A stretch of 64,000 bases of DNA from Pseudomonadota bacterium (GCA_016125375.1 WGLU01000001.1:124001-188000); one strand, 5' to 3'. Counted from the first letter of the stretch, positions 15,701 to 23,649 are shown. Notes: generated by a model from the letters alone, not told the origin. Translations and numbers: made by a program.

Positions 15701-17862
15701 AGGCTATCAATGCCCAGCGTGCCGTCGCCAAAGCGGAAGTTCTCTACATCACGTACGGTGTCCGTGCCGTCGCGTCCGGCAACATTGTCTGTAACTGTGT
15801 AGGAGCCGTCATTATTGCGGGTGATCGTGTACTCGCTGCGCAGACCGGCATAAACAGCCGTGTCGTTACCGCCGCCGCCGTAAATGGTGTCGTTACCTGC
15901 GCCACCGGAAATGGTGTCATTACCATCGCCAGAGGTGTAGTAGCGGTAATCGGCGTAAATCACATCGTCCCCGGCACCGCCAGAGATAATATCGTCCCCG
16001 CCGCCGGCGATAATCGTATCGTTACCTGCGCCGCCAGAAATCCGGTCGGCACCAGCGCGGTTGGTCTGCCAGTCAAAATCGCCATAAATGGTGTCGTCAC
16101 CGTCACCACCCAGAATGTCGTCGTTACCGTCGCCGCCGGTAATGGTGTCATTGCCGGCACCGCCATCCAGAACATCGTTACCGGGATTGTTAATTTCCCA
16201 GCCAAAATCACCCTGAATGGTGTCGTTACCGTTACCACCGACAATCGTATCATTGCCGCGGCCACCAACCAGAAGATCATTGCCATCACCGCCATAGATG
16301 ATGTCATCGCCACCGGTGTTGGTGTCCCAGTTAAAATCGCCGTAAATCTCGTCGTTGCCAGCACCGCCGATAATCTGGTCGTTACCGCCGCCGCCTGTTA
16401 CATAGTCATTGCCGGCGCCTGCATTGATAATGTCGTTACCAAAATCGTTGGTATCCCAGTGCAGGTCACCATGCAGGGTGTCATTGCCATCGCCGCCGGA
16501 AATCGTGTTGTTACCCGCGCCACCTGAAATGGTGTCGTTACCCGAGGTTCCTACCAGAGTGTAGGTGGCCGGCTCGGTAATCTGGGCCGGGTTAATTGTG
16601 ATTCCCAGGTTGGTGTCGCTACGGCCAATGGTCCATGACCCGCTGATGCTAACAATGTCATTGCCACCAGTGGTGTCAGTCAGGTTATCCAGCGAGGTAT
16701 CAATATCCCCTGCAAGGCGGAATCCGTTTATGTCCTGACCGACGAAAGTCAGGGCGATTGTATCGTTACCAGTACCGCCACGAACCAGAGCTGCGCCATC
16801 ACGGTCAATAATCGTATCGCTACCGGCGCCGCCATCAAGAATATCGCCGTAACCGGCGCCACCGTCGATGTAGTCGTCTCCGGCAGAGGTCCAGATTACG
16901 TCATTGCCACTGCCGCCCATAACTGTAATGCTGCCATAGGTAAAGCGGTCGCTGGTCAGGTCAATAACGTCATTACCGGCACCGGCATCAATAATCTCGA
17001 TGGATGTGAAACGCGGGGTGCTGTTGGGGCCGCTGGAGTAGGGGTCGTCCAGGAAAATGGCATCATTGCCTGAACCCATAAGCAGCTGGTCGGTACCGTC
17101 ACCGCCGTCAAAAGCGTCATAGCTACGGTTGTAGCCGTTGATATCCACTTGTTGGCCAGTGACCGTGTTACGGGCGGACCAGCCGCTTGTCCATAGGGCG
17201 TCTGCGCTGTAGACAAGGGTATCGTTGCCAGCGCCGCCGGAAAGAACGTCTGTGCCGACACCGCCATCCAGATAGTCATCGCCGCCACCGCCGATCAGGG
17301 TGTCGTTGCCGGCACCGCCAAATGCACGAATGCCCGAGGTCGCGGAAGTGTTAATCAGGGTATCATTGCCACCGTTCAGGTTCACAACTGCGGTCGTGCC
17401 GCCAATCCAGGAACCGCGCAGGGTCACAACATCGTTGCCGCCGTTATTGTCGTTCAGGTTGTCCAACGTCGTGTCGCTGTCGCCACTGATGAGCAGGCTG
17501 CTAATATCTTGTCCGCTAAAAGTCAGGTCAATGGTGTCATTGCCTGCATCGCCCTGAATGTAGGTAGGGGTAGTCAGGGCGCCATTAAAATAAACAACAA
17601 TGCTGTCGTTCCCGTCACCGCCGCTCGCAACCTCCACACCATCTTCATCGTCGATCTGGTCGTTGCCGTCATCGCCGTACAGCTTGTCTTTTGCGCCCGT
17701 GCCGCCATCAATATTGTCGTTACCCTCGCCACCGCGCAGGGTATCGTCTCCACCCAGACCCTCAATGTGGTCGTTTCCCTTCAAGGCATCAATCACATCG
17801 GCATTTTCAGTGCCGACAATGTGATCATTCCCGTTTGAGGGGGTGTTGTTATCTTTGGCCAT
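12769..17862 (-). CDS. Giant RTX (hemolysin-type Ca-binding repeat) protein
   Basis: A 1697-residue secreted protein made almost wholly of GGxGxDxLx-type nonapeptide repeats, which form Ca-binding beta-rolls. Sub-structure: two copies of a segment with a D-T-x-LDNL core near residues 110-160 and 390-430; about five tandem 45-residue units with GDxxW-TN spacers (about residues 465-700); then four modules of about 190 residues starting at GSDTY, whose last three are close copies (GAGIF/GTGIF, SGQSLT/AGQSLT), spaced about 575 bases apart. No signal peptide is seen; the Asp/Leu-rich C-terminus (LGLDLNDHALTALTS) fits a type I secretion signal. No ABC exporter or outer-membrane channel gene lies nearby. 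Likely a surface or S-layer-like protein, or an adhesin; no enzymatic domain was recognised. Confidence 0.93.
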   Translation of the reverse strand: MAKDNNTPSNGNDHIVGTENADVIDALKGNDHIEGLGGDDTLRGGEGNDNIDGGTGAKDKLYGDDGNDQIDDEDGVEVASGGDGNDSIVVYFNGALTTPTYIQGDAGNDTIDLTFSGQDISSLLISGDSDTTLDNLNDNNGGNDVVTLRGSWIGGTTAVVNLNGGNDTLINTSATSGIRAFGGAGNDTLIGGGGDDYLDGGVGTDVLSGGAGNDTLVYSADALWTSGWSARNTVTGQQVDINGYNRSYDAFDGGDGTDQLLMGSGNDAIFLDDPYSSGPNSTPRFTSIEIIDAGAGNDVIDLTSDRFTYGSITVMGGSGNDVIWTSAGDDYIDGGAGYGDILDGGAGSDTIIDRDGAALVRGGTGNDTIALTFVGQDINGFRLAGDIDTSLDNLTDTTGGNDIVSISGSWTIGRSDTNLGITINPAQITEPATYTLVGTSGNDTISGGAGNNTISGGDGNDTLHGDLHWDTNDFGNDIINAGAGNDYVTGGGGNDQIIGGAGNDEIYGDFNWDTNTGGDDIIYGGDGNDLLVGGRGNDTIVGGNGNDTIQGDFGWEINNPGNDVLDGGAGNDTITGGDGNDDILGGDGDDTIYGDFDWQTNRAGADRISGGAGNDTIIAGGGDDIISGGAGDDVIYADYRYYTSGDGNDTISGGAGNDTIYGGGGNDTAVYAGLRSEYTITRNNDGSYTVTDNVAGRDGTDTVRDVENFRFGDGTLGIDSLVSTTSLPLAGAWVNLNGGDDIFTNDSADSTIDVYGGAGNDTITGGGIGDKLYGGTGNDILNGRGGDDILYGEAGNDTLNGGTGNDQLFGGTGSDTYILDAGFGRDTITDTVSGTDVNRLIFGSGINFEAATFSQNGNDLVIAIDGTNDAVTVKGWFANSANTMGSIAFADGTTVVPGDIGTILGNGGKIYIPPVEIYGTEGDNRINGTAKNDVIYGLGGNDSIYAGNGNDILIGGKGDDHLYGGAGSDTYLFNIGDQMIRVYDSAEAGKTNTVVFGAGIFRSDLEIVRNGEHVDIRVISTGDILRLSNWDSTHPIDRFVFTESGQSLTLNDINNGPQTFYGTNGIDSLAGTDKNDTIYALDGNDKVYGGSGNDKLIGGAGNDFLYGDRSGTGALQANQGDDILDGGAGDDFLYGDGGNDILMGGAGDDQMYGGAGSDTYTMNIGDGLNAVYDSAEIGQTNTIAFGAGIFANDLNITRDGNSLVIRIGTTNDRVQIDSWNSSPIQAFTFVEAGQSLTVADINQSLMTIYGTAGNDLRLGGTSGDNTIYGLAGNDKIFGHSGNDIIYGGDGNDFLYGDRDIYGVVQASQGNDRLYGGAGDDFIYGDGGNDILSGGSGTDHLYGGAGSDTYLFNLGDNSVSVYDTQEAGQINTVSFGTGIFANDLTFYRNGSSVVIEVMSTGDTLHIDQWASNPIQTFTFAEAGQSLTVAQISDALLTINGTNNADTIIGTDGSDTIYGLGGNDKIYSGTGNDTLYGGDGDDWLYASHSKSGALLANGGNNYLDGGAGNDTLVSGDGNDTIYGGDGNDNVQAGSGNDIIYGGAGNDVLSGMDGNDYLDGGDGVDYLRGGNGNDILVFDSVDSWIWGDTGEDTLLLANQSQTLDLSLKAIRGIEAVDMTNGSGDNTMTLKIADVLRVSDTGIMTISGDAGDNVLTTDTLFRGGDVQINGNDYATFTGNGATIFIQLGLDLNDHALTALTS

Positions 17863-18055
17863 ATCCTTAACCGTCCGTTCTCAGCAAGTGTGTCTGGATG
17901 TGCTGCTTGTTTATTTTGGCTTGCCAAACTCATGCCAAATATCCGCACGTATTTATATGTATCAATACAAGCTGTCTACCTAACTTTACTTAACAGTATA
18001 GCATAGAACTCCCCATTTATGGGGCCTTTGCATACATTTTTGTAGTTAAAAAAAA

Positions 18056-18370
18056 TTATTTATTTTGATTGTGTTCTGTAAGAACGGCGTGAAGGAGGCC
18101 AGGGAAGCGTTGCTCAACGTCTGCGGCACGCAGGCTATTGTAGTGGGAAACCCCACGTTTTTCGGTCTTAATCAGCCCCGCATCGCGCAGGATTTTGAAG
18201 TGATAACTGAGCGTGGAAGGCGCCACCCCGTCAGGTGCACAGTTCTGACAGGCCAGTGCTTCGCCTTCGGCGAGCTTGCGGACAATACACAGGCGGATAT
18301 CATCGCCCAAAGCAGCCAGAATGCTTGGCAGTTGCAGGTCGTCGGTGCGGGGATGGAAAAACTTACTCAT
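18056..18370 (-). CDS. ArsR/SmtB-type winged-helix regulator, probable thiol sensor
   Basis: A 104-residue DNA-binding protein with an ArsR-type winged helix: ILAALGDDIRLCIVRKLAEGE at the N-terminus, the recognition helix VAPSTLSYHFKILRDAG and wing KTEKRGVSHYN. Three cysteines are present: Cys28 in the first helix, and Cys41 and Cys44 in a C-x2-C just before the recognition helix. They could bind a metal or react with electrophiles. It is divergent from an SDR oxidoreductase gene, with an inverted repeat between them that recurs before an OYE gene at 6422. Repression of both, relieved by thiol modification, is inferred. Confidence 0.87.
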   Translation of the reverse strand: MSKFFHPRTDDLQLPSILAALGDDIRLCIVRKLAEGEALACQNCAPDGVAPSTLSYHFKILRDAGLIKTEKRGVSHYNSLRAADVEQRFPGLLHAVLTEHNQNK

Positions 18371-18426
18371 ATTATTAATCTAATTCAAAGTGTTGGGTTT
18401 GAAAAGTCCTTAGTACGAAAATTTTA

Positions 18427-18447
18427 TATTTCAAAAATATTGAAATA
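18427..18447. promoter_or_regulatory. Inverted-repeat operator between arsR-type and SDR genes
   Basis: TATTTC and GAAATA arms around a 9-base centre AAAAATATT, 57 bases from each start codon. It matches the element at 6385-6409 in arms, spacing and the AATATT end of the centre. Probable binding site of the adjacent ArsR-type regulator. Confidence 0.72.
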
Positions 18448-18503
18448 ATAATTTCCGCATGCTACATCTAATCACACAACCCGATGAGAAAGGATTTCAG
18501 GTA

Positions 18504-19235
18504 ATGAGCTTTAAAAATAAAACAGCGATTGTAACTGGCGGCAGCCGTGGTATCGGTGCTGCAATTGTGCTCAAACTGGCAGGCGAGGGGGCAAACGTTC
18601 TCTTTACGTACTCCAAATCCGCCCAGCAGGCAGAAGAAACCGTCCAGCGTGCCAAAGGTCTGAGCGGTAAGGTAGTGGCTATTCAGGCCGATGCCCGCAA
18701 GCCCGAAGATATGGGCGCCGTTGTGGAGAAAGCCATGGCCGAGTTTGGCCGTCTGGACATTCTGGTCAACAACGCAGGCGTGTTCAATATGAAGCCGTTT
18801 GCTGAGACGACACTGGATGAGTTTACCAACGATCTGAACGTCAACCTGAAGAGCGCCATTACACTCAGCCATGCAGCCGCCGAAAAAATGAAAACAGGTG
18901 GCCGTATCATCAACATCAGCAGCATTATCGGCGAACGTGCCATTATGCCGGGCCTGACTGTTTATACGACGACCAAGTTTGCCCTGACCGGCTTTACCCG
19001 CAGCTTGGCTTGGGATATGGGTGCACGCGGCATTACAGTGAACACGGTTCAGCCCGGACCGGTTGATACCGAAATGAATCCGGCTGACAGTGGCTCGGGC
19101 ATGGAGAAAATGACTGCGCTTGGCCGTTATGGCAAGCCGGAAGAAGTTGCCGCTGCTGTTGCCTTTTTGGCAAGTGACAGTGCCAGCTACATCACGGGTA
19201 CAACCCTGAACGTAGATGGTGGTGCAAACGCCTAA
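18504..19235 (+). CDS. SDR family NAD(P)-dependent oxidoreductase
   Basis: A 243-residue short-chain dehydrogenase/reductase. The start at 18504 (MSFKNKTAIV) has GAAAGGA about ten bases upstream and places the Rossmann strand at the very N-terminus; an in-frame ATG 45 bases earlier is unlikely. It has TGGSRGIG for the cofactor, NNAG, the catalytic Ser in INISSIIG and YTTTK near residue 154 in place of the usual YxASK, with PGPVDTEMN after it. It resembles FabG-like and glucose-dehydrogenase-like members; the substrate is unknown. Regulation together with the OYE at 6422 suggests a role in carbonyl or quinone detoxification. Confidence 0.9.
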   Translation: MSFKNKTAIVTGGSRGIGAAIVLKLAGEGANVLFTYSKSAQQAEETVQRAKGLSGKVVAIQADARKPEDMGAVVEKAMAEFGRLDILVNNAGVFNMKPFAETTLDEFTNDLNVNLKSAITLSHAAAEKMKTGGRIINISSIIGERAIMPGLTVYTTTKFALTGFTRSLAWDMGARGITVNTVQPGPVDTEMNPADSGSGMEKMTALGRYGKPEEVAAAVAFLASDSASYITGTTLNVDGGANA

Positions 19236-19252
19236 GGCCTTGCAGGCACGTC

Positions 19253-19283
19253 AAATGCCCGCGGCTGGCCGCGGGCATTTTTG
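19253..19283 (+). terminator. Terminator after the SDR gene
   Basis: 12-bp stem AAATGCCCGCGG / CCGCGGGCATTT with loop CTGG and a following T-run. Confidence 0.92.
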
Positions 19284-19331
19284 CATTTATAGCACTTGTT
19301 TTTTAACGGCACTGTGTGTAAAACCGTCGGT

Positions 19332-19419
19332 GGAGTTGTGGCCGAGAGGTTTAAGGCGCCGGTCTCGAAAACCGGTTGGCGGAAACGCCTCGCGGGTTCG
19401 AATCCCGCCGACTCCGCCA
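19332..19419 (+). tRNA. tRNA-Ser (anticodon CGA)
   Basis: 88-nt type II tRNA with encoded CCA. Acceptor GGAGTTG/CGACTCC, anticodon loop CTCGAAA giving CGA (reads UCG), long variable arm and GGTTCGAATCC T-arm. Confidence 0.96.
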
Positions 19420-19571
19420 TAAACCAGAACCCCCGCCACGGTGGGGGTTCTGGTTTATGGCAGAAACGCGAGAACCCGCGAGGAGCGGGTTCGACAAAAG
19501 TGATAGTACGTCACTTTTGGAGCGCGAGCCTTGCGAGCGACCCGAAGGGCAGGCGGGCAGCAGGCCGCCTG
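19417..19571. repeat. Array of strong hairpins after tRNA-Ser(CGA)
   Basis: At least four successive inverted repeats without a T-run: an 18-bp perfect stem at 19417-19434/19443-19460 that includes the tRNA CCA; 8 bp at 19472-19479/19485-19492 (GAACCCGC/GCGGGTTC); 9 bp at 19495-19503/19511-19519 (CAAAAGTGA/TCACTTTTG); and 7 bp at 19550-19556/19565-19571 (CAGGCGG/CCGCCTG). It ends at the stop codon of the minus-strand gene. May be a REP-like element, a bidirectional terminator or a structured RNA. Confidence 0.75.
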
Positions 19572-19880
19572 TCAATCCTGTTGGTTAGAAGCCGCCTGAT
19601 GTCTGGGTCCGTGATTCTGGTAGTGTTTTTGTGCCAAGCCTGTAGGAATAGCAATGAGTACCAGAGTTAGGCCATATAACCACCAGCCGGTTTTTGGCTT
19701 ATGGCATATGAAGGCGATTGAACCTAGTGCCAGAAGAACCGGTACTCCTGTGTAGAAAAGCGATGAAAAGCCGGTAAGGCTTGGAATATAAAATGCATAA
19801 ATCAGTATGCAGACAAGCTTTATCCATAGCCAAAGCACAACCAAGGTAACGCCGGATAGCAGCCATACAATATGACGCAT
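19572..19880 (-). CDS. Small three-helix membrane protein, hypothetical
   Basis: A 102-residue protein with three hydrophobic segments (about residues 5-30, 42-60 and 66-84) and a polar, Gln/His-rich C-terminus. Its ATG overlaps the stop of the upstream EamA/GGDEF gene by one base, so it is probably translated by coupling and may be a partner of it. No family was recognised. Confidence 0.6.
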   Translation of the reverse strand: MRHIVWLLSGVTLVVLWLWIKLVCILIYAFYIPSLTGFSSLFYTGVPVLLALGSIAFICHKPKTGWWLYGLTLVLIAIPTGLAQKHYQNHGPRHQAASNQQD

Positions 19881-21559
19881 TAGCGGCCCCCCTTCTTATC
19901 CGAATACATCCCTTTATCGGCCATATGCAGGAGCTCATCGGCATCTGTACCGTGGTGGGGGGTGCTGGCCATGCCGATGCTCGCAGAGACATCCAGCGGC
20001 TGGCCGATATCTGCGAACATGAAGGGGGCAGCAATGACCTCCAGCAGCTTGTTGGCCTTTTGGCTCGCTTTTGTGTGGGGAACGCCTTTGAGGAGGATGC
20101 AGAACTCATCCCCGCCCAGTCGGGTGATGGCCGCCTGTGGCGCAAAGTCACGCAGACGGTCGGCCACCCCTTTAAGGATACGGTCACCGGCCTCGTGCCC
20201 GTAAGTGTCGTTAATGGGTTTGAACTTGTTCAGGTCGATATAGAACAATGTATGAACTTGACCACTGGTGCAGGCGCCGCGCAGGGCGGTCATGAATCCG
20301 GCGCGGTTGAGAAGCCCGGTCAGGGGGTCGGCCTGCGCCACCTTCGCGCGGTAAGCACGTGTGACCTGCTGCATCACCTCGGGCCGGAAGGCAACGACAC
20401 GCTGTGCGTCGTTCAGGAACACATCAATAACCGAACGGGGCACGCCCAGAAGCTCGGCAGATTGCTTGATGTTGTGACCTGTATGCTCCAGCGTGGCGGC
20501 AATCATGTCACGGCTGTCATCAACAGCTGCCGGGTCCTGAGCTGCGTAAACTACGTAGGCCTCCCAGTCCTTGGCTTTCTCGGTTCGGCGCATTTTACTC
20601 AGCGCCATGACAACGCCGCCAAGGGTAATGATGACACCGGCGGCAAAGTCGGCCTCGCTCAGGGTTGTCAGCTCCAGCCCGGTCAGCGGGCGGGTGAGGC
20701 TCTCCCAGAACCATGTGGCTACCGAAGACAGGGAAGTGACGGCGAGGAAGTTCTCCGCTTTAATCAGGTGTGAGCTGGAGAACTCGAACAGGCGCAGTGG
20801 TGCAATAAGTACCATGCCGGCACCCAGTCCTGCCAGAATGCTGGGCGCATGGTGGAAATCTGCCAGCGAGGGGAAGGGGGCCAGCAGTGGAATCGGATGC
20901 GTTGACGCATTTTTCACCATGGCCAGGCCGAACATGATGGTCAGGAACAGGCCGCTGATAACAAACATCACAAACCCGACAACGCGGCATTTGGCCTTGG
21001 GGCTGTTATCCATAACGGCGGCTTTGGCATGCGGGCGGTGGAACTCCGCCACAAAAACGCGCGCGGCCTGAAAAAAGCCGGACAGGGCCATCAGCACATA
21101 GATGGTGACGTGGTCGGCGTTGGGAATATCGCTCATCACCAGTGCAATGCCTGCAAGAATCAGCAATGTCCCTGTTATCTGCCCCTTGTTGGGTGTTCGT
21201 GCCAGAAACAGCCAACTCGCAAACAGGCTGAAAACCAGACTGCATCGTTGCAGCAGACTACCCTCGGTCGAGGTGATGATGGCAAACAGGCTGAGCGAAA
21301 GAATATAGCTGAACAGCAGAATAATGCCGTACATCCATGTATCCAGACTGCGCATGGTTTCCCGCGCCAGCGGACCGCGCCCGCCAATCAACAACAGCAC
21401 AAGGGCGCTGCTGGTGAAGGCCGAGCATGAGTAGACCAGTGTATTGGCGTGCAGGGCGTGGGCGGCATAACGGATCATGACGTTGTTGAGACCCCAGAGA
21501 ATGAGGACGGTAAAAAACGCCTGTGCCCAGCCGATGTTGATGTCGCGCGCTGTGGTCAT
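19880..21559 (-). CDS. EamA-like membrane domain / Fis-type helix / GGDEF fusion protein
   Basis: A 559-residue protein starting at the ATG that overlaps the previous stop by ATGA. Residues about 10-330 have around ten membrane segments resembling EamA/DMT transporters (LNNVMIRYAA, GTLLILAGIALVMS). Residues about 350-400 contain a Fis-like helix (AATLEHTGHNIKQSAELLGV). The C-terminal 160 residues are a diguanylate cyclase domain with DPLTGLLNRAGF and an intact GGDEF at residues 482-486. No RxxD inhibitory site is visible just before it, so product inhibition may be absent. It likely makes c-di-GMP in response to a membrane signal (inference). Confidence 0.82.
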   Translation of the reverse strand: MTTARDINIGWAQAFFTVLILWGLNNVMIRYAAHALHANTLVYSCSAFTSSALVLLLIGGRGPLARETMRSLDTWMYGIILLFSYILSLSLFAIITSTEGSLLQRCSLVFSLFASWLFLARTPNKGQITGTLLILAGIALVMSDIPNADHVTIYVLMALSGFFQAARVFVAEFHRPHAKAAVMDNSPKAKCRVVGFVMFVISGLFLTIMFGLAMVKNASTHPIPLLAPFPSLADFHHAPSILAGLGAGMVLIAPLRLFEFSSSHLIKAENFLAVTSLSSVATWFWESLTRPLTGLELTTLSEADFAAGVIITLGGVVMALSKMRRTEKAKDWEAYVVYAAQDPAAVDDSRDMIAATLEHTGHNIKQSAELLGVPRSVIDVFLNDAQRVVAFRPEVMQQVTRAYRAKVAQADPLTGLLNRAGFMTALRGACTSGQVHTLFYIDLNKFKPINDTYGHEAGDRILKGVADRLRDFAPQAAITRLGGDEFCILLKGVPHTKASQKANKLLEVIAAPFMFADIGQPLDVSASIGMASTPHHGTDADELLHMADKGMYSDKKGGR

Positions 21560-21774
21560 TGGTGGCCTCCCCACAGGGCCATGCCCAGCAACAAAAGGTT
21601 CATGGCTGCGCACAGCCCAACTGTTGTCAGCCAGACGCGGCGCTGTTGGCGAACCTCCATCAGGCGGGCCAGTTCGTCGCGGCGTCGCTCCTTGTCAATA
21701 AAGGCGCGCAGGTCGCTGGCTTTATAGAGGACTTCGTCCGGGACCGGTTTGTTTTTGCGGCGTTCTGCGGTCAT
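21556..21774 (-). CDS. Small membrane-anchored protein, hypothetical
   Basis: A 72-residue protein with a charged helical N-terminal half (RAFIDKERRRDELARLMEVR) and one C-terminal membrane helix (about residues 49-68). It is the first gene of the unit with the EamA/GGDEF fusion, with which it overlaps by four bases. No family was recognised; a regulator or partner of the cyclase is possible. Confidence 0.6.
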   Translation of the reverse strand: MTAERRKNKPVPDEVLYKASDLRAFIDKERRRDELARLMEVRQQRRVWLTTVGLCAAMNLLLLGMALWGGHQ

Positions 21775-21820
21775 TAGGCTACATCTTTGTTTTTATTGTC
21801 GAACCTCTTATGCAGACTAA

Positions 21821-21848
21821 CAAAAAAAGCCCCCTTGCGGGGGCTTTA
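21821..21848 (-). terminator. Terminator after the LplT-like gene
   Basis: Stem AAAGCCCCC / GGGGGCTTT with a TTGC loop and a T-run of seven on the minus strand. Confidence 0.9.
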
Positions 21849-21862
21849 TTCTTGCTGGCGGC

Positions 21863-23158
21863 TTAGCCGAAGTGCTTACGGCAGAGCCAGACGATCCAGA
21901 GGTTGGCAACCCCCACCAGTGCAAAGATGTGCAGCAGGTTGAGGCCGACGGCCAGCAGGCCCATCACTGCGATCGCCGACGCCACCATGAACAGGGCGTT
22001 GACGACGTTGTTGGCCGCGATGGTGCGGGCAGTTTCGCTCTTCTCGCTGTCATGCTGGAGCACGACATACAGCGGAACGATGAAGATACCGCCGCAGATG
22101 GCGATACCGATCAGATTGGCCAGCACGAGCCAGTGCAGCAACCCGCCGCCGAGGAAGGCAAGGATGCTCTGTTCCGCACCGGCGCTTGCCGGCAGGCAGA
22201 ATACCGATGCACAGAAACCGAGCGTAAACACCGTCAGACCCAGCGCGCCTTTCCAGACGAACGAGGTACGCGGGTGACCGCCGGAGAGCTTGTTGCAGAG
22301 CATGGAGCCGACCCCGATGCCGACCGAAAAGGCCGCCAGCAGCAGCGTGACTACCTGCTCGTTACCGCCTAGGAAGTCCTTTGTCAGGGGCGGGAACTGG
22401 CCCAGGAAGGTGGCACCCACCAGCCAGAACCACGAGATGGCGACGATGGCCATGAACACGCGCTTGTTAACGGTGCTCGCCTTCATAACGCGGAAGGTCT
22501 CGGTGACAAAGTTGGGCGAGATGACCAGATCCGCCGAGCGCTGATCCTCCCGAATGGGGGGGATGAAGCAGCTGGCAATCCAGCCGAGCACGGCCACGGT
22601 GATGACGATACCGGCAACGATGACGGGACCGTTCGGCTCCAGCATGACCAGCAGGCCACCGGCAATGGTGCCGAGGAGGATGGACAGGAATGTTCCCGTC
22701 TCGATGAGGGCATTACCGCCCATCAACTCGTCCTCCGACAAATGGTCGGGCAGGATGCCGTACTTCAGCGGGCCGAACAGGGCGGACTGTGCGCCCATCA
22801 GGAACAGCAGGCTCATCAGCACCCAGAGGTTGCTGGTGTAAAAGCCCACCGCCGCCGTGGTCATGACGATGACTTCCAGTATCTTTGTCGCGCGGATGAG
22901 ACGCGCCTTCTCGAACTTGTCGGCCATCTGGCCGGCGGTCGCCGAGAACAGGAAGAATGGCAGGATGAAGATGCCGGATGCCAGTGCCACCATGCTCACC
23001 ACCGCATCGGCGCTCAGGCCGAAGGCGGCGTACTTGAAGGTGACCATCAGCAGCAGGGCATTCTTGAAAACGTTGTCGTTGAAGGCACCCAGAAACTGGG
23101 TGAGGAACAACGGCAGGAAGCGCCGTTTTCCCAACAGGGAGTATTGGCTGTGTGCCAT
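21863..23158 (-). CDS. MFS transporter, LplT-like lysophospholipid flippase
   Basis: A 431-residue, 12-helix major facilitator protein. The N-terminal QFLGAFNDNVFKNAL is the hallmark of the LplT group, which flips lysophospholipids (mainly lyso-PE) to the inner leaflet for re-acylation; PLKYGILPDHL and GGNALIETGTF also fit. In many bacteria LplT is fused or adjacent to Aas. Here an Aas-type acyltransferase/ligase lies apart at 54763. Codon use is strongly G/C-ending compared with the neighbouring EamA and phosphatase genes. The flippase role is inferred from family membership. Confidence 0.85.
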   Translation of the reverse strand: MAHSQYSLLGKRRFLPLFLTQFLGAFNDNVFKNALLLMVTFKYAAFGLSADAVVSMVALASGIFILPFFLFSATAGQMADKFEKARLIRATKILEVIVMTTAAVGFYTSNLWVLMSLLFLMGAQSALFGPLKYGILPDHLSEDELMGGNALIETGTFLSILLGTIAGGLLVMLEPNGPVIVAGIVITVAVLGWIASCFIPPIREDQRSADLVISPNFVTETFRVMKASTVNKRVFMAIVAISWFWLVGATFLGQFPPLTKDFLGGNEQVVTLLLAAFSVGIGVGSMLCNKLSGGHPRTSFVWKGALGLTVFTLGFCASVFCLPASAGAEQSILAFLGGGLLHWLVLANLIGIAICGGIFIVPLYVVLQHDSEKSETARTIAANNVVNALFMVASAIAVMGLLAVGLNLLHIFALVGVANLWIVWLCRKHFG

Positions 23159-23237
23159 GGGCAGGGTCCTTGTTATCTAAAAGGGAACAAGTACATCTTG
23201 AAGGGGCAATATAGGCATAGGGGCTAGGGTGTGGCAA

Positions 23238-23266
23238 AGAAAAAATGCCCCGCGGTCAGCGGGGCA
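23238..23266 (-). terminator. Terminator after the DsbA-like small gene
   Basis: Stem GCCCCGC / GCGGGGC with a five-base loop, followed on the minus strand by a T-rich run. Confidence 0.85.
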
Positions 23267-23273
23267 GGGGAAG

Positions 23274-23525
23274 TTAGTTGGCAATCGCGTAGAGGTCTTC
23301 AAGCTCTTCGTTCTGATTGCGTATCTCGGGGAAGTTGCCTTTTTCCATTGCTTTGAGCACTTTGCGGGCAATGGAGGGCTTAATGTCGTGGTCGTTTTTC
23401 AAAACGTCCAGAATGTCACGCATTTCGGCGCGGCTCTCGTCGATGGCACGTTGAACGCTCAGGGCTTGTTTGAGGTATTCCTTGACCTTGCGGCGATCTT
23501 CATCGGTGACAATGCTCATAGGCAT
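23274..23525 (-). CDS. Small helical protein resembling T4-type DsbA dsDNA-binding protein
   Basis: An 83-residue, charged, all-helical protein. The pattern of a long helix (AIDESRAEMRDILDVLKNDHDI), then IKPSIARKVLKAMEKGNFPE and an acidic end with EELEDLYAI recalls the phage T4 DsbA family, which binds double-stranded DNA at late promoters. This is from memory of the family and not certain. The ribosome site AAGGA is ten bases before the ATG. It lies alone between tRNA-Pro and the LplT-like gene. A chromosomal nucleoid or RNA-binding role is the alternative. Confidence 0.5.
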   Translation of the reverse strand: MPMSIVTDEDRRKVKEYLKQALSVQRAIDESRAEMRDILDVLKNDHDIKPSIARKVLKAMEKGNFPEIRNQNEELEDLYAIAN

Positions 23526-23572
23526 GGCGGCTTTATCCTTAATTCTTTTTGAGGGAACAGCGCAAAAAAAAA

Positions 23573-23649
<77 letters not shown>

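Noticed and set aside
12793-17838. Long plus-strand open frames opposite the RTX gene (for example 14689-16527, 612 codons)
   Set aside because: They are antisense shadows of the GGxGxD repeats, with a low-complexity Val/Ala/Ile composition and no ribosome site.
18010-18023. Hairpin CCCC-ATTTAT-GGGG beyond the arsR-type gene
   Set aside because: Only four base pairs and no T-run directly after it on the minus strand, so too weak to call a terminator.
19351-19670. Open frames through tRNA-Ser(CGA) and its flank
   Set aside because: They read through the tRNA gene and the hairpin array on both strands and have no protein-like features.
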